NCBI GenBank assembly: GCA_031556065.1
Contig: JAVBTR010000091.1
Span: 1 to 28,715 of the forward strand
Length of the DNA: 28,715 bases
DNA from: JAVBTR01 sp031556065
GTDB taxonomy: Bacteria; Bacillota; Clostridia; Christensenellales; Aristaeellaceae
Reading direction: 5' to 3'
The translations under genes and the position numbers were made by a program. Below are positions 8,021 to 15,691 of this stretch, piece by piece (the first letter of the stretch is position 1; every line of letters begins with the position of its first letter). A model generated the notes under the pieces. That model ran no database searches. It saw only the letters and a program-made list of their open reading frames with translations, and was not told the DNA's origin.

Positions 8021-9118
8021 ATGGAACAGTTGGCTTTGAAGGTCGGGTATGAGGTGATGGCCCGGGAACACGTGCTTAACAAGCGCTGGTCTTACGATTA
8101 TGGCGTGGTTTGGCAAGGGATAGCACAGCTTTTCGCCCAAACGGGGGAGCGGAAATATTATGATTATATCAAAAGCGGCATCGATTCCTTTTTGTCACCG
8201 GATGGCCGGGCAATAAGGGATTATACCCTTGGCGCCTATAACCTGGATTTGCTCAACAATGGCAAAGATATTCTTTACCTGTATGAGAAAACCGGCGAAG
8301 AAAAATACAAAAACGCCGCCAAGCTTTTGCGCAGCCAGATCGACAGCCAACCTAGAATTCCTTCCGGCGGCTTTTGGCATAAGCAAATTTATCCGCACCA
8401 AATGTGGCTGGACGGCCTTTATATGTGTGCGCCTTTCTATGCCCATTACACCAGCCTGTTTGAAAACAGTGAGGAAGCGTTTTCCGATATCGCTTTGCAG
8501 TTTACAGATGTTTACCGTTTTACCCTGGACGAAAAAACGGGCCTTTGCCGCCACGCCTATGACGATGCTAAAAAGCAGGCCTGGGCCGACCTGAAAACAG
8601 GCCAGTCCCCTCACGCCTGGGGCCGGGCCAATGCTTGGTTTTTGGCTGCCATGGCCGATACCCTGGCCCATTTTCCCAAAGGGCATAAAGGCTATGGGCA
8701 AATCGCGGATATTTTTAAAACCCACGCAGGCAATATTTGGAACGCCAGAGATAAAGCTTCCGGGGTTTGGCACCAGGTACTGGACGCGCAAGAAAGGCCA
8801 GGCAACTATTTGGAATCCTCCTGCTCCTGCCTGTTTGCCTATGCCATGGGTCAGGGGGCGGAAATGGGGGTGCTGGATCCGGTTTTTGCCGATCGTGCCA
8901 GGGAGGCCTACGGTCATATCATCCGCCAGTTTATTGCCATTGTAAATGGCCAGGCCATTGTAACCAAATGCTGTCAGGTGGCGGGTTTAGGCGGTTCGCC
9001 CTACCGGGAGGGTACCTACGGCTATTATCTGTCCGAACCCATTACAGCCAGGGATTTAAAAGCCACCGGTGCGTTTATCCAGGCAGCAGCAATGGCTGAA
9101 AAGAAGTGGGAGGTATGA
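8021..9118 (+). CDS. GH105 unsaturated uronyl (rhamnogalacturonyl) hydrolase, YteR/YesR type
   Basis: GH105 enzymes remove the 4,5-unsaturated uronic acid left at the non-reducing end by polysaccharide lyases, by hydrating the double bond. This 365-residue protein is full length for the family and has its (alpha/alpha)6-barrel signatures: the WLDGLYM segment with the catalytic Asp131, and SPHAWGRANAWFLAAMAD near residues 196-213. The end also fits, with the GSPYREGTYGYYLSEP region. No signal peptide is present, so it acts in the cytoplasm on imported unsaturated oligosaccharides. GAGGTG precedes the ATG. This is the best clue to the operon's substrate: products of a lyase acting on rhamnogalacturonan, another pectin, or a different uronate polymer. 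No lyase is in this window, so it must be elsewhere or come from another organism. Confidence 0.9.
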   Translation: MEQLALKVGYEVMAREHVLNKRWSYDYGVVWQGIAQLFAQTGERKYYDYIKSGIDSFLSPDGRAIRDYTLGAYNLDLLNNGKDILYLYEKTGEEKYKNAAKLLRSQIDSQPRIPSGGFWHKQIYPHQMWLDGLYMCAPFYAHYTSLFENSEEAFSDIALQFTDVYRFTLDEKTGLCRHAYDDAKKQAWADLKTGQSPHAWGRANAWFLAAMADTLAHFPKGHKGYGQIADIFKTHAGNIWNARDKASGVWHQVLDAQERPGNYLESSCSCLFAYAMGQGAEMGVLDPVFADRAREAYGHIIRQFIAIVNGQAIVTKCCQVAGLGGSPYREGTYGYYLSEPITARDLKATGAFIQAAAMAEKKWEV

Positions 9119-9120
9119 GC

Positions 9121-10656
9121 ATGTTAACCCAGTTGGTTGAAACAAGAAAATGGGATATATTTGAATTGAAGCTTCAGGGCCCCTGTGAAGGCAATCCGTT
9201 TATCGATATAACGCTGAGTGCCTGCTTTTCCTGCGTACAAGCCACATTAACAGTCCAGGGCTTTTATGACGGCCAGGGCTGTTACATCATCCGCTTTATG
9301 CCAGACCAGGTTGGAACATGGCAATACCGGACTTCTTCTAACTGCCCTGAGCTGAACGGACTCAGCGGCGAGTTTGCCTGCATTAAAAACGATCCGGCCA
9401 ATCATGGCAAAGTCAAAGTGGTGAACCAATACCATTTTGCTTACGAAGATGGAAGCCCTTTTTATCCCTTTGGCACCACTTGTTATGCTTGGATTCACCA
9501 GCCCCAGGAATTGAGGGACCAGACGCTGGAAACCCTGTCCGGGGCCTGCTACAACAAGCTGAGAATGTGCGTGTTTCCTAAGATGTACAGTAACAATCAG
9601 ACGGAGCCGGAATTATATCCCTATGAGGGGATCGCGCCTGACAGGTGGGATAAAGCCCGGTTTAATCCAGCGTTTTTTACCCGCCTTGAAGAGTTGATTT
9701 CGCAATTGTGCGGCATGGGCATTGAAGTGGATTTAATTTTATTTCACCCTTACGATGGCGGACATTGGGGCTTTGACCGCATGAGTGCGGAGGAGGATGA
9801 ACGGTATTTGCGTTATGTGATTGCAAGATTGGGCGCTTACCGGAATATCTGGTGGTCCATAGCCAACGAATATGATTATATGAAAGAGAAGAAAAAGGCG
9901 GATTGGGACAGGATTGTCGAAATCGCGGCCCAAGCAGACCCTTATCATCACCTGCTGTCGATCCATCAGGGAGATGTTATGTATGACCATTGGAAGCCCA
10001 GTATTACCCATGCCAGCATTCAATTAGGATCAAGAAACGATGGCATTGAGTTGGGATTTGGGGTTTATAAAGCCCATAGGGACGTATACCAAAAACCCGT
10101 TATTTATGATGAGGTAGGCTATGAGGGAAACCTGCCTCAGCGCTGGGGAAGCCTGACGGCAGGCGAGCTGGTGGATAAATATTGGAAAGCCCTCACCTCG
10201 GGTGCTTACATGACCCATGGCGAAACCTTTACACACCCGAAGGATATTATCTGGTGGGCCAAAGGCGGCCAGTTGAAGGGACAAAGCAATGCCAGAATTG
10301 CGTTTTTAGAATCGGTTATTGAGCAAAGCCAAACCGGCGGCTTGGAACCGCTGGATCACTGGTGGATGCTTAACGGCGCAGGCATAAACGGAAGGTATTA
10401 TTTGTTTTACTTTGGTTCGAAATGTTTTACTCAATGGAAGTTTGAATTGCCTGCCTTTAAAATAACGCCGCCCATTGAGCGTGGCACCAAGTTCAAGGTA
10501 GATATTATTGATACATGGAACATGACCATTACGCCGGTTCATGAACTATATGAAATAACAGATCAGAACCAGTACCGCTATTTTTGCAACTTTAATCCGG
10601 TGGTGGAGCTGCCGGGCAGGCCGTATATGGCGATTCGGATTGTAAAACAACCTTAA
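9121..10656 (+). CDS. DUF5060 / apiosidase-like (DUF4038) / DUF5605 glycoside hydrolase
   Basis: This protein of about 511 residues has an N-terminal beta-sandwich resembling DUF5060 (about 5-95), a TIM barrel of the DUF4038/GH5-like clan (about 100-400) and a C-terminal beta-domain like DUF5605 (about 425-511). Candidate catalytic glutamates are Glu250 in WWSIANEYDYM (acid/base at the end of strand 4) and Glu331 in VIYDEVGYEG (nucleophile on strand 7), the usual clan GH-A arrangement. It has no signal peptide. The start at 9121 is preferred because GGAGG at 9109-9113 is 7 bases away; GTG 9106 and ATG 9115 are too close or upstream. It lies just after the GH105 stop, as last gene of the operon. 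Substrate unknown; relatives are often found in pectin-side-chain loci. Confidence 0.8.
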   Translation: MLTQLVETRKWDIFELKLQGPCEGNPFIDITLSACFSCVQATLTVQGFYDGQGCYIIRFMPDQVGTWQYRTSSNCPELNGLSGEFACIKNDPANHGKVKVVNQYHFAYEDGSPFYPFGTTCYAWIHQPQELRDQTLETLSGACYNKLRMCVFPKMYSNNQTEPELYPYEGIAPDRWDKARFNPAFFTRLEELISQLCGMGIEVDLILFHPYDGGHWGFDRMSAEEDERYLRYVIARLGAYRNIWWSIANEYDYMKEKKKADWDRIVEIAAQADPYHHLLSIHQGDVMYDHWKPSITHASIQLGSRNDGIELGFGVYKAHRDVYQKPVIYDEVGYEGNLPQRWGSLTAGELVDKYWKALTSGAYMTHGETFTHPKDIIWWAKGGQLKGQSNARIAFLESVIEQSQTGGLEPLDHWWMLNGAGINGRYYLFYFGSKCFTQWKFELPAFKITPPIERGTKFKVDIIDTWNMTITPVHELYEITDQNQYRYFCNFNPVVELPGRPYMAIRIVKQP

Positions 10657-10850
10657 CGCTGTTTTTCCCGATAGGCTCTGGGCGTAAGGCTCAGGGCCTG
10701 GTGAAAGACCGAGGTAAAGTAGCTGGCGCATTGAAACCCGCATTGCAGAGCGATTTCGCTGATGGTGCATGAGCTGGAGCTGAAAAGCTCACAGCTTTTT
10801 TGTATTCGGTAATCGGTTAAATAGGAGTTAGGCGTTTTTCCCATATGCTG
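10653..10850 (-). pseudogene. AraC-family regulator remnant (second helix-turn-helix only)
   Basis: The readable protein, from about QHMGKTPNSYL to a TAA at 10655-10653, contains the last part of the first and all of the second AraC helix-turn-helix, including TISEIALQCGFQCASYFTSVF and the end LTPRAYR. Upstream of about 10850 the same frame no longer resembles AraC proteins, and it meets TAA at about 10910. An AraC DNA-binding domain needs two helix-turn-helix units, and the sensor domain is missing as well, so this is probably dead. An internal ATG at 10844 has no good ribosome binding site. The stop overlaps convergently with the end of the preceding glycosidase gene. It may be what remains of a former regulator of the neighbouring sugar operon. 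Confidence 0.75.
10772..10801 (+). terminator. Probable terminator of the seven-gene sugar operon, inside the AraC remnant
   Basis: AGCTGGAGCT (10772-10781), loop GAAA, then AGCTC-A-CAGCT (10786-10796) form a 10-bp stem with one bulged A, followed by a T-run to 10801. It lies about 115 bases after the stop of the last operon gene. Moderate G+C; function is inferred from structure. Confidence 0.5.
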
Positions 10851-11592
10851 CGATACCTGTGCCCGGTATTTTGGCAGTGGATCAAAGCCGCAGCATTGTG
10901 GATTGCGATTATTTTATAATGGAAAAGCTTTCTGGGGATAATTGGGGGCATTTGGAGAACCAGATCACATTAAAAAACAATGAAAACTTGATCGGATAGC
11001 TTGCAAGGTACACAGCAGCCATGCATCAGATCAAAGGCGAATACTTCGGCTATATAAAGCAGGACGCCTCATATCATTATCCGACTTGGCGACAGGCTTT
11101 TCAGACATGGTGAACATGCTAATTGCAGACGGGAAAAAAGGGAACGTGCCATTGCCCTATGAGGCGGTGTTAAATGCCTTTGAACCCCTATGGCCTCTGC
11201 TGGAGGAGATTAAGGAGCCGTGCCTTGGGAACTTTGATATGTGGAAAAAGAACATTATGCTCAAAAAACAGGGTAATGAATATATCATCGATGGGAATAT
11301 CGATCTTGAGCGGGCGTTCTATGGTGCCCCCTATGCGGACTTTATATCCAGCAATACCATTTGCGGAGATGTGGCCAGCTGTGCTGCCTTTAAAGACAAC
11401 TATAGCAGCCCTTTCATATACACGAAAAATGACCGGATTCGCCTACAAATGTATATTATCTATCTAACCTTGATGATGGGGGCGGAGGTCTACCGTTATG
11501 ACGATGCGGATACAAAAAGCATGCTGGATTATTGCACCAGCATGCTTAATGAACGTTTGGAAGCACTGAAAAATGAAATTAGTTCCCGTTGA
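10850..11592 (+). pseudogene. Aminoglycoside-phosphotransferase-family kinase remnant, N-lobe missing, nonsense and frameshift
   Basis: From 10850 one frame reads IPVPGILAVDQSRSIVDCDYF and MEKLSG, typical of APH-family kinases after the N-lobe. It is stopped by TAG at 10997-10999 and then continues with RYTAAMHQIKGEYFGYIKQD. At the T-run 11098-11101 the frame is lost: one more T would join AF to SDMVNMLIADG, and from there the reading is open to TGA 11592, with EPLWPLLEEI, NFDMWKKNIML (in place of HxDxxxxN) and IDLERAFYGAPYADF. About 90-100 residues of N-lobe, including the ATP-binding part, are absent. The open 168-codon segment starting at TTG 11086 has no convincing ribosome binding site and would not make a kinase. 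Its end overlaps the convergent GH3 gene by 14 bases. Confidence 0.8.
11512..11547 (-). terminator. Terminator of the leftward transporter-GH3 operon
   Basis: On the minus strand AAGCATGCTGG (11547-11537), a 9-base loop and CCAGCATGCTT (11527-11517) form a perfect 11-bp stem followed by a T-run (TTTTTGT). It lies 32 bases past the GH3 stop and inside the 3' part of the kinase remnant on the other strand. Confidence 0.75.
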
Positions 11593-13846
11593 GCTGATTC
11601 ACCAGGTTTTCCAGCATTTCATAGGAGATTTTGTCGGGAGCGAAGCTTAATATGCCTCGAAGAGGGAGGTATTGCAGCATGGCTTTGAGCATGTCGGCGG
11701 AAAGCGCGCTCTGCCCGTTTTCGCCGCCTGCCAAGCCGCCAAAGGCCTGGGTCATGGATTGCATCATGGAGCCCAGGACGGCGCTTGCCTTGGGGCTTTG
11801 CATCAAATCCAGAAAAATGCTGTCCAGGGTAAACGTTTCGGGAAGGGACACGGTGCTTTCCACTTTAACGGTTTCGCACAAAGCCATATCCTGGGCGTTA
11901 TGGCCGATCTCGATGGCGAAATCCCCTGTTTCAACGTGCCAATCGTGGAGCTGAGTGTTCCAATAGGCAAAGGCCCGCTTATCCAAAACAAAGGAAACGG
12001 TTTTTGTTTCACCGGGGGCTAAAGCAATTTTTTCAAAGCCCTTCAGTTCCCGCACAGGGCGGAAAACGGTGGAAACCTTATCCCCCACGTAGAGCTGCAC
12101 AACGGTTTTGCCCTCAACGCTGCCTGTGTTCTTCACATCCACCGAAACGGTAAGGCTCTCCGTATCTTGAATTTCCTTGGCGCTAAGGTGCAGGTTTTCA
12201 TAGGCAAAGGTGGTGTAACTTAAACCATAGCCGAACGGGAACAGGGTATCGATCTGCTTTTTGGTATAGTAACGGTAACCCACAAAAACCCCTTCGGAAT
12301 AAACCACAGTATCCTTTTCGCCGCCATAGGTAAGGTAACAGGGAGTATGTTCAAGCTTAACCGGGAAGGATTCTGGTAAACGCCCAGAGGGGTTTACCTG
12401 GCCAAATAAAATGTCCTTTGTTGCGCTGCCCACCGCCTGGCCCCCTAAGTACCCTTCTACCACAGCTTTTACCTTGGCAAGCCACGGCATTTCAATGGGG
12501 GAACCGTTATAGAGCACCACTACGGTGTTGGGATTGGCCTCTGCTACCCGGGCGATAAGCACCTCCTGGCATTGAGGCATATGCAGATGAGCGCGGTCAT
12601 AGCCCTCGGATTCGAAAGCGTCGGGCAGCCCGGCTACAATAACCGCTACTTTAGCTTCCTTAGCAGCCTTCACGGCTTCTTCGATCAAGCCTTCGTCGGG
12701 GGCTTCTGAAAAAATGTCATACCCCTGAGCATAGGTAACATTGGCAGCGCCTTCAAGGGCATCCATCAGGCTTGTAACTTTAAAACTGTTAATGTGGGAG
12801 CTGCCGCCGCCCTGAAAGCGTGGCTGCACAGCGAATTTGCCGATCACAGCCATGGGGGAGCCTTGGGTCAAGGGCAAAATGTCATCTTCATTTTTAAGAA
12901 GCACCATGCACTCCGCTGCCAGTTTTCGGGCTAAATCGTGCTGTGCATCCTTATCCCAAGGGGTTTCAGGCTTTTTGTTTTCAAGGTAACGCTGGTTAAC
13001 GGTTAGGACGCGTTCAACGGCCTGATCCAAAAGCGCTTCATCTAACTCGCCAGCCTTAACCGCTGCCACGATCCTTTTATCGTTGATGCCGCCGGAAGCA
13101 GGCATCTCCAGATCGAGGCCCGCGGCAATGCCCTTTACCCGGTCGCTTACCGCTCCCCAGTCGCTGACAACGTAGCCATCAAAGCCCCATTGGTCCCGCA
13201 GAATTTCTGTAAGGTATTCATGGTTTTGGGAAGCATATACCCCATTAATACGGTTATAGGAGCACATGACTGTCCAGGCTTTGCCATCCTTTACCACCTT
13301 TTCAAAGGCAGGCAGGTAGATTTCCCGCATGGTGCGCTCATCCACGACAGAATCGGAGGACATGCGGCGATGCTCCTGGTTATTGGCGGCAAAATGCTTG
13401 ACGCTGACGCCCACATTCTTGCTTTGCAACCCCTTTGTATAGGCGGTGGCAAGCTCCGCTGTAAGGTAAGGGTCCTCTGAAAAGTATTCAAAGTTGCGCC
13501 CGCATAGGGGAGAGCGCTTAATATTTACAGCAGGCCCTAATAATACGGAAAGCTCTTCTTGTTGGCATGCATCCCCCAAGGCTTCACCCATTATTTTAAG
13601 GGCTTCCCGGTCAAAGCTGGCAGCAGTGGCGCTGGCGGCTGGAAAGCAGACCGCCTTAATTGAATCGTTTATGCCCAGGTGATCAGCGCTTTGATCCTGC
13701 TTGCGAAGGCCATGAGGGCCATCCGATACCATTACGGAAGGGATGCCAAGGCGTTCAACGGGCTTGGTATGCCAGAAATCCAGACCGGAGCACAGGCCAG
13801 CTTTTTCTTCAAGTGTCATTTGCGCGATTGCTTTTTTGATATCCAT
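11579..13846 (-). CDS. GH3 beta-glucosidase, cytoplasmic, with fibronectin-III-like domain and helical tail
   Basis: This 755-residue enzyme cleaves terminal beta-linked glucose (or a related sugar) from oligosaccharides. The (beta/alpha)8 domain carries GRNFEYFSEDP (117-127), KHFAANNQE (150-158) and the nucleophile Asp229 in GYVVSDWGAV. The second domain carries the likely acid/base Glu414 in ESEGYDR (412-418). A fibronectin-III-like domain spans about 580-655, and a Met- and Ala-rich helical tail about 670-755, as I recall in other clostridial GH3 enzymes. There is no signal peptide. It is the last gene of the leftward operon, 13 bases after the ATPase gene, so it probably acts on what that transporter imports. 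AGAAAGGG precedes the ATG. The domain order resembles cellobiose-type beta-glucosidases (BglX/BglB), but specificity is not proven. Confidence 0.9.
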   Translation of the reverse strand: MDIKKAIAQMTLEEKAGLCSGLDFWHTKPVERLGIPSVMVSDGPHGLRKQDQSADHLGINDSIKAVCFPAASATAASFDREALKIMGEALGDACQQEELSVLLGPAVNIKRSPLCGRNFEYFSEDPYLTAELATAYTKGLQSKNVGVSVKHFAANNQEHRRMSSDSVVDERTMREIYLPAFEKVVKDGKAWTVMCSYNRINGVYASQNHEYLTEILRDQWGFDGYVVSDWGAVSDRVKGIAAGLDLEMPASGGINDKRIVAAVKAGELDEALLDQAVERVLTVNQRYLENKKPETPWDKDAQHDLARKLAAECMVLLKNEDDILPLTQGSPMAVIGKFAVQPRFQGGGSSHINSFKVTSLMDALEGAANVTYAQGYDIFSEAPDEGLIEEAVKAAKEAKVAVIVAGLPDAFESEGYDRAHLHMPQCQEVLIARVAEANPNTVVVLYNGSPIEMPWLAKVKAVVEGYLGGQAVGSATKDILFGQVNPSGRLPESFPVKLEHTPCYLTYGGEKDTVVYSEGVFVGYRYYTKKQIDTLFPFGYGLSYTTFAYENLHLSAKEIQDTESLTVSVDVKNTGSVEGKTVVQLYVGDKVSTVFRPVRELKGFEKIALAPGETKTVSFVLDKRAFAYWNTQLHDWHVETGDFAIEIGHNAQDMALCETVKVESTVSLPETFTLDSIFLDLMQSPKASAVLGSMMQSMTQAFGGLAGGENGQSALSADMLKAMLQYLPLRGILSFAPDKISYEMLENLVNQLNGN

Positions 13847-13859
13847 TTTCTACCCTTTC

Positions 13860-14687
13860 TCACACTGTGGTAAGATCCCACGGTTCATAAATCTTTGGTA
13901 CATCGCTGATCAGGCGCTTGGTATATTCCGCTTTGGGGGACAGAATCACTTCGTCGGCTGAGCCGAATTCTACAAACTTGCCATGCTCCATAATGTACAC
14001 GCTGTCGGAAATGTAGTATGCCAGGCCGATATCATGGGTAATAAAAATAATGGTCATACCTGTCTCATCCCGAAGGTTTAAAAGCATGTCTAAAATTGTG
14101 GCACGGGAGCAAGCGTCGATCATGGAGGTGGGTTCGTCGGCCAAAAGGATTTTTGGTTTTAAGAGGAAAATCCGGGCGATCATCAGCCGCTGCATTTGGC
14201 CGCCGGAAAGCTCGAAGGGGTATTTGTTGGTCAGCTCCGCGAACTTGAGGTTTACAAAGCTGCAGGCTTCCGTCATCAGCTCAATCTTTTTTTCCTTGGA
14301 AAGATTCCGCCCACCCCGCATGTTGATGCAGTCCAGCAGCACCGTATCGATCTTGTTAAAGACATTAAAGGAGGAAAAAGGGTCCTGGAAAATGGCTTGA
14401 ATGCCCCGCCAGTATTCTTTGCGTTTTTTGCGGTTGGAAATATCCCTGGGTTTGCCCTGGAAGCAGACCTCCCCCTCTGTTACGTTCAAAAGTCCCAACA
14501 GCATTTTGGACAGGGTGGTTTTTCCGCTGCCAGATTCACCCACGATGCTGATCAGTTCTCCCTCACGAAACTTAAAATCCACATGATCCACAGCGGTGGT
14601 GGTTTTGTTGCCGTAACCGAAGACTTTTGTTACCCCTTTGCCGCTGAGGCATAAGGGCCTATCCTTTAAATCAGTTTTCACTCTCAT
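13860..14687 (-). CDS. Oligopeptide/oligosaccharide ABC transporter ATPase, OppF/DppF type
   Basis: This 275-residue protein is one of two ATPases powering the family-5 importer. Walker A is at 50-58 (GESGSGKTT), the signature LSGGQMQR at 160-167 and Walker B at 180-186 (ILLADEP), followed by a switch His in TIIFITHD. It ends soon after the nucleotide-binding domain and lacks the Cys-containing C-terminal extension of its partner. Its 5' end overlaps the partner gene by 17 bases. ATG 14687 is only 3 bases from GGAGG; GTG 14681 is an alternative start with better spacing, so the first residues are uncertain. Confidence 0.9.
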   Translation of the reverse strand: MRVKTDLKDRPLCLSGKGVTKVFGYGNKTTTAVDHVDFKFREGELISIVGESGSGKTTLSKMLLGLLNVTEGEVCFQGKPRDISNRKKRKEYWRGIQAIFQDPFSSFNVFNKIDTVLLDCINMRGGRNLSKEKKIELMTEACSFVNLKFAELTNKYPFELSGGQMQRLMIARIFLLKPKILLADEPTSMIDACSRATILDMLLNLRDETGMTIIFITHDIGLAYYISDSVYIMEHGKFVEFGSADEVILSPKAEYTKRLISDVPKIYEPWDLTTV

Positions 14688-15681
14688 ACACCTCCCTTAA
14701 ATGCTGTACCGAATGGCCGCAGCGGTAGGTACGGGTATCATCAAAGGTGAGCATGGGCATACTGTTAACTTTGCATTGGGGCACTGCGTACTTGCACCGC
14801 TCTGCAAAACGGCAGCCCTGGGGCGGCTTCTTAAGGTTGGGAGGTGTACCGGGAATGGCGCTAAGTTTGTTTTCGCGAGTGCCCTCTTCCGGCACCAGGA
14901 TGGATTTCATCAGCCCTCTGGAATAGGGGTGGATGGGATCGAACACCATTTGCTTGGCAGTTCCGTGTTCTACGATCTGCCCTGCATACATGACCATGAT
15001 ATCGTCGGTTACATTATAAAGCAGGGGCAGCTCGTGGGTAATGAAGATCATAGCCTTAATAAAGCCTCTGTCCATCATATCCCGCAGCATTTTAATGACC
15101 ATCTTCTGGCTGGTGACGTCCAAAGCGGAGCTGGGTTCATCTGCGATCAATACCTTGGGCTTTAAGATGGTGGAAATAGCGATAACCACCCGCTGCTTCA
15201 TGCCGCCGGATAGTTCTACCGCGTGCTTATCCAGGGCATCTACAGGCAACCCCAGTTCCGCGAAGCGGCTCTTGGCCATTTCGTAAATTTCTTTTTTATC
15301 CCGCTTTGGATCATGGGCCAGAATCACATCCTCAATAAATTTGCGAATTTTGCGGGTGGGGTTCAGGGCGTTCATGGCAGCCTGGGGGATATAGGCGATT
15401 TCCGTACCCAGTATGTTTTTGCGAACCTCGTCCGGTGCCATTCTGGAAATGTTTTTTCCATCGATGATAATTTCGCCGCTGGTATAATGAAGGGGCGCGA
15501 AATAGTAGCCCATAAGGCTTAATGCCAATGTGGATTTACCGCAGCCGCTTTCGCCCGCGATGCCAAGGGATTTGCCTTCCTCGATTTTTAAAGAAACATG
15601 ATCCACAGCATATACATCTTCGTGGAAGCGGGTAATGTATTTGGTCGTCAAATCCTTGACTTCCAGAATCGTTTTGCTCAT
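14671..15681 (-). CDS. Oligopeptide/oligosaccharide ABC transporter ATPase, OppD/DppD type
   Basis: This 336-residue ATPase has Walker A at 43-51 (GESGCGKST), the signature LSGGMKQR at 157-164 and Walker B at 177-183 (VLIADEP). The C-terminal extension contains the HPYSRGLMKSI segment and four cysteines (Cys290, 296, 303, 321), the arrangement reported to hold an iron-sulfur cluster in OppD/DppD proteins. AGGAGG precedes the ATG by 6 bases, in the short gap after the OppC-type permease gene. Length and motif order are normal for the family. It should pair with the adjacent OppF-type subunit. Confidence 0.92.
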   Translation of the reverse strand: MSKTILEVKDLTTKYITRFHEDVYAVDHVSLKIEEGKSLGIAGESGCGKSTLALSLMGYYFAPLHYTSGEIIIDGKNISRMAPDEVRKNILGTEIAYIPQAAMNALNPTRKIRKFIEDVILAHDPKRDKKEIYEMAKSRFAELGLPVDALDKHAVELSGGMKQRVVIAISTILKPKVLIADEPSSALDVTSQKMVIKMLRDMMDRGFIKAMIFITHELPLLYNVTDDIMVMYAGQIVEHGTAKQMVFDPIHPYSRGLMKSILVPEEGTRENKLSAIPGTPPNLKKPPQGCRFAERCKYAVPQCKVNSMPMLTFDDTRTYRCGHSVQHLREVYESEN

Positions 15682-15691
15682 GTCGATCCTC

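Noticed and set aside
8195..8917. A 240-codon minus-strand frame opposite the GH105 gene
   Set aside because: The plus-strand GH105 frame has catalytic and family motifs; the opposite frame is compositionally odd and unrecognisable.
11086..11592. Intact 168-codon gene for a small phosphotransferase-like protein
   Set aside because: Homology continues upstream in another frame to 10850, with a stop codon and frameshift; there is no good start or ribosome binding site at TTG 11086, and the kinase N-lobe is missing. It is treated as part of a pseudogene.
11825..11845. AAACGTTTC inside the GH3 gene as a second LacI operator
   Set aside because: It lies deep in coding sequence at the 3' end of the operon, is not a full palindrome of the 26533-26546 type, and is explained by codons for the protein.
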